From positions 206,647,423 through 206,703,093 of the forward strand of contig JBOZIK010000001.1 of assembly GCA_051453625.1 (NCBI GenBank): a DNA stretch of 55,671 nt. Direction: 5' to 3'. The notes under the pieces are model-generated. The model did no database searches and was not told where the DNA came from. It worked only from the letters and a program-made list of their open reading frames with translations. The stretch's first letter is position 1. Each line of letters starts with the position of its first letter. This document shows, piece by piece, positions 47,340 through 55,671 of this stretch. This stretch comes from Welwitschia mirabilis. Taxonomy: Eukaryota; Gnetophyta; Gnetopsida; Welwitschiales. The translations under genes and the position numbers were made by a program.

Positions 47340-48044
47340 TATCACATCTAGATTTTAAGATATCCAAAGATCTAGCTTAATTAGAGAATTAAAAACTAAA
47401 TTAAAAATAACTTTATTGTTATGGAGTTTACTAAGTAATTTAATTACTATATTCTTCATTTAGTTTTTATATTACCTTATTTTTGAGATGTAATTAGTTT
47501 GTGGCAATTTATTTTGTTACAATTATTATTCTAAGTTCTTTGTTTCTTATAATAGCCATAATTTGTAATATTATTTTTTGTAGTAATCCCTTGGTTATTT
47601 AATTATAATTTTTAATGGGTAATTTAGTGATTATATTATTTTATTTTCTTTTTCTAACTATTTCATTAATGTAACATGATTACTCTATTTTCTTATTTTA
47701 TTACATGAAAATTATTCTTGTAATGGCACTAATTACTAGGATCCATTATGTTAGCTTATTTTAATATTTCATTTGAGTAGTTCATGCTAAGTAACATTTA
47801 TAATTATGATGTTGCACTTTATTTTATTTAACATTTATTAATTATGGAAAANNNNNNNNNNNNNNNNNNNNNNNNNNNNNNNNNNNNNNNNNNNNNNTTA
47901 TTATTTATTGTTATGATGAAATATTAATGTACCTTGTGGCCAGACAAGGTAATGCTTAATGGTTATGGAATTCTTACCATCTTCTTTTCAAAATAGTATC
48001 TCTTCATATACTTGTATCAAGTTTATATCATTACATTCTCTTGC

Positions 48045-48051
48045 TATAAAT
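48045..48051 (+). promoter_or_regulatory. LTR TATA box
   Basis: TTGCTATAAATAGGACTTAC about 700 bp into the LTR matches the box at 213 in copy C3. Confidence 0.6.
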
Positions 48052-48654
48052 AGGACTTACTTCTTCTCTTATTTCTATATTTGTTAGAAATCCTTTGTTA
48101 TTGAATCTTAGCAATTTTGAAACTTGAAGCTTTAAAAGCATCAGAGTATCAGAAGTATTAAAGACTTTAAAAGTTCTTAAAGTCTTCATCTGAGTTTGGG
48201 TATGGTCCTAGGATATTTTCCTTAATTCTTATATGGTCATAGCATATTCTCTTGTTGTTAGGCCATATAAAATGCAAAAATTATATGGTTGTTGAATATT
48301 TTCTATTTCTTACATAATTCCAAACCTCATCTTGTATTTTTTTTGTTGCTAAATGTTTTTTACCAACTCTTGTAAGTTTTCCTTTTAAGCCATCTTGAGA
48401 TTATCTCATGACTGACCAATGACCTATATTTTGATATGTATAATTTATGAAAATAAACTATCCAGGGTAACTAGCTATTTGAACTTTAGAAGTTGATACT
48501 CTCTATTATCAGTCCAAAAGTAAGGGGAATAGACCTCTAGAGAGTAAAGGAAAAAAAATATTTCCTCTTGTGGTGTGTAACTAGATTACTTAAATTTGTT
48601 ATGAAATAATAGTAAATATCTTTTTAAGAAAGATAATATGAAAATAAAATCATG

Positions 48655-48945
48655 GTTAACTTTGACTATACATTCTTGATTACATTTTATATTATTTTGA
48701 TAGTACATCTTGGATTGTTTTAATAGTACACCTTACATTATTTTTCCATCATATTTTGAATTATTTTGATTACACATTCTTGGTTACATCTTGGATTATT
48801 TTGGCATTGTATTCTTGGATTACTCTAACTATGTAACTTAAATTATTTTAGTAATGCATCTTGAATTATTTTGATAGTACATCTTAGATTATTGGGTAGT
48901 ACATCTTAAATTATTTGGTAGAACATCTTGGATATGTTCATGTAA
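48655..48945 (+). repeat. ~23-bp tandem repeats inside family C LTR
   Basis: Units such as TAGTACATCTTGGATTATTT plus TGA, about 12 copies with substitutions. LTR1 has about 6 recognisable copies at 31845-31975. Confidence 0.8.
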
Positions 48946-49522
48946 CTTACCTTGTACTTAAAAATCCTATACCTATCTATTTCTTGCCATGATAAATACT
49001 AGAAATTGTGATGGTAATATTTCTCATATCAAACTTTCATGTGTAGAAAATACCATAAAGGCTGATGCGAGCTAATGATTGTAATCCAACTAGGTGTGAT
49101 CTACATGTTTTTATATTTTGTTGTAGGATCATGTGTGTCCTAGATACATGTGCATTTTATTGATAGTTTATCTACTTGCTTATCCCATACTATGAGATAT
49201 CTTAATATGAAGTAAACATTTGTCATGCTTTAGTTGTGTTATTATTTAAGCATAGATAAACATTTATTATTTTCTTAGAATCTCTAAGAAATGTAGATGA
49301 ACTTTTACCTCAATATAAAAGTTATTTTTGAGAATTACATATATGTACTTATGTCTTGGTACTTAGATTATCAATATATCAAAACATAACTAGTTTATTT
49401 TCTATAACTGGTAGTTGTAAGTATAGTTATCTTTTATCCATTATAATTTGTTCTCAAGTGAAGCTGTAGCATAACTACTTAAGTTGGTATCTAACCTAAG
49501 GTCATTAAAAGTGGATGTCACA

Positions 49523-49712
49523 TTTTAATATCAGGGCATTATGTGAACTTTTGGATTGTAGAAAATCTAGGTTTTCCATTTGTGTATCAGAGACTAGATT
49601 GTGATTTCACTAGGAGTAATTGTAGTGAAGAAATTATACATCAGATACTAGCTTGTAATTTTACTAGAAAAAACTTTTGTAAAGTCATTATACATTTCAA
49701 CATTAGATCCTA
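49523..49712 (+). repeat. Four tandem PBS-like motifs, copy C2
   Basis: TTTTAATATCAGGGC (49523), TGTGTATCAGAGAC (49581), ATACATCAGATAC (49636) and CAACATTAGATCC (49698). CAG/TAG cores are spaced 56, 54 and 62 bp, nearly identical to copy C1. Confidence 0.75.
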
Positions 49713-50729
49713 AGTTGCAATTTTTAAGCATAGTTGTTGTTGAAAGAGAGCTAAGTTATGACATTAAGGTCACAACAAGAAATCAACTTGCCTATTCTTA
49801 AAAGTTGATTTATGATGAAAACCTTGGATTTTATGCAAATTCTTGAATCTAGAAAGTTCAAGTAAGACATTTTCATGGGTTATCCCAAAATTATTAATGG
49901 TTTGGAGCTAGATTTCCTTTATAAAAATGAGATTATAAAGTTGCTAGTTAAAACCCTCCTTTGTACTTATTAGAATATAAATAGTCTTACTTTAGACAAA
50001 TTTATGATCTTGAACTTTTAAGCTACTTTTATCTGCATAGGGTCTTCAAGTGGAGGCCTCAAGGAATGGCTCTTTAAATAATTCATTTGACTTGAGCTTG
50101 TTTTATTTCTCTATAAAGGCATGAGCAACAAGAGCAAAAAACCTATCATATATTACTTTTTAAGGTCTTTTCCCTTTTGAATATTCACCCTTAAATATTA
50201 GTTAATTTGAAAAGTCACTCTGTACATACATTTAATGGGATAATAACTACCAATTTATAAGGAAAAAGAGAAGAAAGAAAATCATGAGATAAAATCAAAA
50301 TTGGTAAGTTAGACATGATTTGGTGACAAGTTGATAGCATTATAGAGGGTAGTACAAGTGCTTCCAGTGTGATTAAGAGGCATTCTTAATGGCTATCCTA
50401 CTGTATCATCATTTCCCCTACATGATCATCACCTAGCATTTCTTACCTCTTCTTGTTTCCTTGAAATATTCACACATAGTGATTCCATTTTCAAAGTGCT
50501 ACTTTATTCATGCATTAAAGCTTGGCCTCTTACCTTTCTTAGTTTTATTTTTGTAATTCAATGGCCACTTTGTAAAAAAAAGATTATTTTTCTTTAGATT
50601 TTTAAAATGAATTCCTTGTTTTCTTAGAAGGGATTTTCTTGTGATGTACTATAATTCTAACTAAACATTTAATAAATAAGTATTTCTTTTTTAAACTAGG
50701 AGTTGAGATAGCATTCATCCATTCAATAA
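49713..50729 (+). other. Family C leader, copy C2, non-coding
   Basis: Aligns with 32765-33779. No coding sequence; the two copies differ by many substitutions and short indels. Confidence 0.6.
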
Positions 50730-53690
50730 GAGAAGGTTTCAGAGAAGGAGGATAAGCAACCTTTGGTAGGACTCAATAATGAAGGGGAAAGACTGACAAG
50801 GAGGAACATGGATGTAGTAGCATCTCATGTAAGATAAGAAAGAATTATAAAAATTACACTTCTAATTTGGGTGACAAATAACTCCATGGCATCAAAAGGT
50901 AGATATTTGAAAATACAAGTATCACTATTGCTATTATAAGGTTATTAGCTTATAGGCATTTAATAGCCACTAAATTACACACTAAAAGAATTACTAATAG
51001 GCCAAACATGCATATTTTTAAGTCTCCAGTGCCACTATGGCCATAGCCATCATAAGTATCATAGGATGGAATGGTCCTTTATACAATAAACTTGGTAATG
51101 CATTGAACCCAATTTTAGCTGTGAGGAGACTCCCTACGCTTCATATTTTAGCTCATCTTCTTTATCTAAAACATAATTAGATTAAGACTCTTTCAAACTA
51201 TTATTAGAAAATTCTCATGAAGAAAGTAAATGTTCCAAAGATGGAAGATTTTATTTTGAATGGAAACAAGATGACAATGCTGAGTTAATGATCACTACAT
51301 GTGATCTATTATTGGATTATACTTAACTCTTGATTGTGAGAATGGATAATATGAATATGATAAGATTATAGTGGATAGAAAAATGGCAAGTAATCACACA
51401 TATATGAGTAATTTACTAAGTGTTGGTTTCAAAATCAACTCACATAATGTAATCCATAGTTCATTAGATGAACTTAAAAATGCTAGTAGAGATCCCTATG
51501 TAAATCACTTTACTACATAAGCTAGGCTTTAGAAAGATATGACGAGGCTACTACACATTTCAAGAAGGATAAGAAACCTTCATTTCTCATGAACATGATA
51601 TCCAATGAAGGTAGTATAATGAAATATGAGTCTAGTGATGCCATAATGTAAGAAGCCCAAATGGGTATAGAAGTTAATAAATTAAAGTCTAACATGGAGT
51701 TGAAATACATCATAAGACTTAATCTAGAATAAGAATGAAATAAATTAATTAGTGAAATGTATGTATAAGACTCTATAAGTGATGTCATTCAGATAAAGAA
51801 TAAGGCTAATTATTTACAAATGCATGAAGCTAAAAGTGGAATGAACTCATAGGGTTATAAATCCTAAGTAAATTTGAAATCATAGGATCTATTATAAATT
51901 GATGAGAATAAATTCTATTTTCTATTTTTAGTAAGAATTTTTATAAGGCCTTTACTTATCTTTAAATCTAGTACTTATGTTTTTCATGATACTATTATCC
52001 CTACTGCTAGTTGTATTAATAACAAAAAAGGTGGACGATCCATGAATATACCAAATGATGATTCTATTAGTTAGAGAAAGAGTAGGAAAATCTTAAATGG
52101 AATAGATGTAATCCATCCAATGCCCAATGAATACTTGTCTTATGAGATGATGTCATCTTATAGGATTATGTATCCTGCATTAGTGTCAACCTCAAAGTAG
52201 CCATATACTTACTCTTCATATGATAATAACACTTTTTAGAAGGAGTATTTTTGGTAAAAACTTGCAAGGATATAATTTATTACACTTGCCACATTCATTT
52301 TGTAATTAGTAGCATTGAGGAATTTGGAAAAGCAAAAACATAGGAGCAATCATTAAGAGCATTGAGGAAACTCATAAGCAAGGTGAGATGGCTTCTGGTA
52401 TGGTTTTGATTCTGTTTCTATTTTATCATCTTCCAAATTTTATTGAATAAATGTGAAGAAGCCCTTTTGTAACTACACAAAAACTTTCAAAATGATATTG
52501 ATAATATCAATGGACATGATGTCATTATACCTAGAAAGAAACATGAAAGAAAATAAAATGGCACTAATAAAGACATTGACATGGATGATGTAGAGGATCT
52601 TGTTCTTAATGCAAATTCAATGGGGTATGATGCTTTACCTAGAGAAATGTCTATCTCAAATTGACTTTGAGAATGCTAAGCAAAATCATAATGAAGACAA
52701 AGAAAAGGATCTTAAAGTTTTCTCTAAAACAATCTTCTTTTCATATATCTCTTTAGTCAAATATATATGCTCTATTTCTTACTCCTCTTTAAGGTATTAA
52801 GGATAAGGTCTAGAGTACGGTCTTCTATCAAGGGGTTAGGGTTTCTTTTTATTACCTTTTTGTAATCAATGTTCTAAGGCATAGTAAGTATTATTAAAAG
52901 AATTAAAGTTAGAATTAGGATTAAAAATCTAGCTAATCCCAGCTAAAAATATGTCATATTATTACAAAGTACATAGTTTAAAATTCATAGGTTTTTCTTG
53001 AATTAAAATATATAGGTTCTTTCTAGATGAATAAATAACATCCATGATAATGCGATATGGAAGTGATAAATCACAAGAAAGACGAAATAGATGAGCATAT
53101 GTAAAGATATGAAAACATGACTTATGGATGAGAACATAGGTAAAGTAACAAGTGATGAAACAACAAGTACTATGATCATGGTGTTAGATGAAGAAGTATT
53201 ACATTTATGTGATAAGTCGAAAATACTTTTGAAGATTGATGCAAATCATATAGGCACATATCATACTAAATGAAACCATATTCTTTTATTTGATTTCATA
53301 GATGAGGTACTAATTAAGATAATATCCCCTTTTTTTAATAACCTTTGGTTAAGGATAAAATTATAAAAAGCAGGTACATTTCTATTAGTAAAAAAAATCG
53401 AGAAGGATGCATGGGATGAATTGAACATAGAATGGTAAAGTAACAACATTTTAGAGATTATTATTACAAAAGACTTAATAAGAAATAATCTTCACTATAC
53501 CTAATAAATAATACTAAATTCATAGGATGCGAAATTGAAAAAATATAACTAATGTTATTTTTGAAATCTCATTTATGATCTCTCACTAGAGGCCTTCCTT
53601 TTTTCTTGAGAGATAAAGATAATTATGGCTTTTATCTCAAGCTTACCTAGAACATCAAGAAGGGCACATTAAAATAGTTTCGATTTGTGA
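50730..53690 (+). pseudogene. Family C ORF, copy C2
   Basis: Uninterrupted second copy of the ORF split at 33780-34337 and 43690-46300. Readable blocks: EDKQPLV, RRNMDVVAS and LLIWVTNNSM (50735-50890); the coiled-coil part (51440-51860); CLSQIDFENAKQNHNEDKEK (52650-52710, in the open stretch 52600-52800); and blocks matching the FYQG and LRDKDNYGF segments near 52830 and 53610. It is more decayed than C1 in most places. The open minus-strand frame at 51522-51788 is a shadow. No enzyme motif is seen. Confidence 0.5.
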
Positions 53691-54732
53691 TGTGAGGTAC
53701 ATTAATCTATTTTTAGGATGTTATTAAATCCTTTAAGATTAAAATGAAGTATAATATTATTGGATGAAAGCATTTAATTATTATTATTATTATTACTATT
53801 TCTTTTCAATGGAATACAAAACTTATTTTTCTTATGAGTTAACTTTAGATGAAATTTTTAGGATCTACATAGATATCAAAGGTATAAGTTATATCTATAG
53901 TAATATTATTTGGGAAAAAGATCCCTTAAAATAAATTGTGTATAGCCTTATTGAGTTCCAATTGATGAAATACTTTTGATGGTACTTTGCATACATTTGA
54001 AGATTTTTAAATAGTTTATCTTTTTACATTCTTAGATACATTTATAAATTTATACATCTTAGTAAATAAGAAATGAAAAGAATATTTTTCTCTAATTACT
54101 AGCACAAAATGTTAGAAAAATTTGATAAAACTATGTAAAATATATTTTTCATGGAAATGATGTATTCATAAGAGAATCATCCTCCTCTATAATTAATTGG
54201 AATAGAAAAGAACAATTGACGATAATAAAGTAATATAAAAGAATAAGAGAATTTGTAGAGGCTTAATCATTCTGGATACAAAAGGTCATTAGCATTATTA
54301 TGATGATCAATATCACTAATTAATATGTTTTATGGATAATGTTCCACCTTATTCAATCAATTATATAGTGCTAAAGAAATATTTCTTTGATAAAATCATA
54401 TTTATCATTTTAAGTTATTTCTTTAGCAAGTTAATTTAAAGTTATTTAGAGATGAGTTTTGTAATGAGTTCTAAAGATAAAAATTTGATATCTATAGTTA
54501 GATAATTAAGATGTGGATATTCAACTATATTATACATTTTAAGTTTGACTAACTAAAATTTTGATTCAAGAAAAAGTTGTATTCAAAGAAAGATAAATTT
54601 AACATTATAGAATGCAATGGTTAGAAGAGAAAGAAATAAAAGTTACTTAGAATTATAAAACAAATATTTTACAATGGAAACTTGAGATATTTTTTAAGTT
54701 TTGAGGATGAAAATTTTTTAAAAATGGAGAAA
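53691..54732 (+). other. Family C 3' internal region, copy C2, with PPT
   Basis: Aligns with 46301-47339, including the ATT microsatellite (53776-53800). It ends TTTTGAGGATGAAAA, then AAAATGGAGAAA (54721-54732), directly before an LTR start. Confidence 0.65.
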
Positions 54733-55020
54733 TATCACATATAGATTTTTAGAGGTCCAAATATTTATCCTCATTAGATAAGTAAAAAATAAATTAAGAA
54801 TAAATTTATTATTATAAGGTCCACTAAGTTAACTTAATTACCATATTCTTTATTCATTTTCTATATTATCATATTTCTAAGATGTAATTATTTTTTGGAA
54901 ATTTATTGTGCTATAATTATTATCCTAAGTACTTTCTTTCTTCTAATAGCCATAATTAATAATGTTATTTTTGTAGTAATCCCTTAGTTATTTAAATATA
55001 ATCTTTAATGGCTATTGAAT
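54733..55020 (+). mobile_element. Family C LTR3, 3' truncated
   Basis: TATCACATATAGATTTTTAG and the next ~285 bases align with 47340-47625 (blocks CATAATT, GTAGTAATCCCTT and TTATTTAA-TATAAT). Similarity ends near 55020. Confidence 0.8.
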
Positions 55021-55671
55021 TGCCAAATTATATGTATTTTATAGGTTATTTTTAGTAGTTGTACAAGACTTTAGAGACAGGTTTATACTGCATTTTGACA
55101 ATAATGGGGAGTTAACATAAATATCACAAAAACATGCAATCTTCATTACATTTGGCAACATATAAGGTAAATTGCAATACTTCCTATTTAAAGCAGAGAT
55201 ATTGTAATAAAAGAGGCTGATCTAACATAAGAAACAACTTTATGAAGTCCATCATTAACCTTATTGTCTGGATGATAGTACAAATGACAGAAGAAATTAC
55301 GCTAACTAGGATGATTACTAAAGTAAACTAGCCATTGGTGTGAATTCTTTATGATGTGTCATGTTGCAGTGTGAATTTATGTAATGTTCTACACATTGTT
55401 TTAAATCCTATTAATTACAAATAAGATGCATAAATATAACACGCTAGTATAGTCAGAGTAATCTGAATGTCATAATTCCATCGAAGGCCAATAGTATGGA
55501 TAATAAAAAGTTGATTTCAAGAAAGAAATATGTAACCTTAATCTATTAAATTAAATTGCAATGCATGAAATTGAAATAACAATGCAAAACTAATCTATGA
55601 AAAGAAATAGTGATGCACCTAATCTAATCAAGCTCAACCTTAACAAAGGCTGCCCTCATAATCTATATAAT
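55021..55671. other. Other repeat sequence at window end
   Basis: Not family C. The last ~130 bases (55540-55671) resemble 30930-31077 in the same orientation, ending CAACCTTAACAAAGG. No gene is seen. It is probably an insertion into LTR3 that continues beyond the window. Confidence 0.45.

Larger units (their letters stand above)
47340..49522 (+). mobile_element. Family C LTR2 (2.2 kb)
   Basis: Starts TATCACATCTAGAT (original TG now TA) after the polypurine tract and ends GGATGTCACA before a primer site. It aligns with 31835-32575, 54733-55020 and 1-880. A 46-N gap lies at 47852-47897. It serves as 3' LTR of one unit and 5' LTR of the next. Bases 48655-48945 are made of ~23-bp repeats (TAGTACATCTTGGATTATTT type). 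Confidence 0.85.

Overview
The window looks like an intergenic stretch of a large, retrotransposon-rich plant genome. It is very AT-rich and poor in CpG, carries several runs of N, and has no intact cellular gene, tRNA or rRNA that I can recognise. Almost everything is LTR retrotransposon sequence decayed mainly by G:C to A:T changes, the usual result of long methylation. Initiator-Met-tRNA primer sites (TGGTATCAGAGC-like), plant-style LTR TATA boxes (CTATAAATAG) and Ty3/gypsy pol domains all point to a plant. A very AT-rich gymnosperm such as a gnetophyte is possible, but that is a guess from composition only.

Layout. 1-1498 is an LTR of family C followed by its primer site. 1570-3396 is old debris with a minus-strand gypsy gag. 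3397-16264 is family D: a 3.6 kb LTR, an internal region holding a less-decayed island with a captured-looking exon, a second LTR start broken by a gap, a repeat of the internal 3' end, a 3.8 kb LTR, and the start of yet another internal region. 16265-25178 is element A, a plus-strand Ty3/gypsy element lacking a visible 3' end. 25279-31834 is unassigned debris with a long broken minus-strand reading frame. 31835-55020 is a family C tandem array: partial LTR, internal region, full LTR, internal region, partial LTR. Element B, a complete 9.35 kb minus-strand relative of A, is nested in the first internal region. 55021-55671 is other repeat sequence.

The most interesting system is shared by A and B. 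Between the 5' LTR and gag, both carry a gene on the strand opposite to gag-pol. It has two short introns at the same positions in both copies, and conserved protein segments despite heavy decay. In B it has its own TATA box. Next to it lies an array of roughly 20-bp repeats, and beyond the array a second conserved TATA box faces gag-pol. The layout therefore looks like a divergent promoter module inside a retrotransposon.

A second unusual point is family C. It has four primer-site-like motifs in tandem after the LTR, with the same spacing in two copies, and about 5.2-5.4 kb of internal sequence that encodes a conserved coiled-coil-like protein but no reverse transcriptase I can see.
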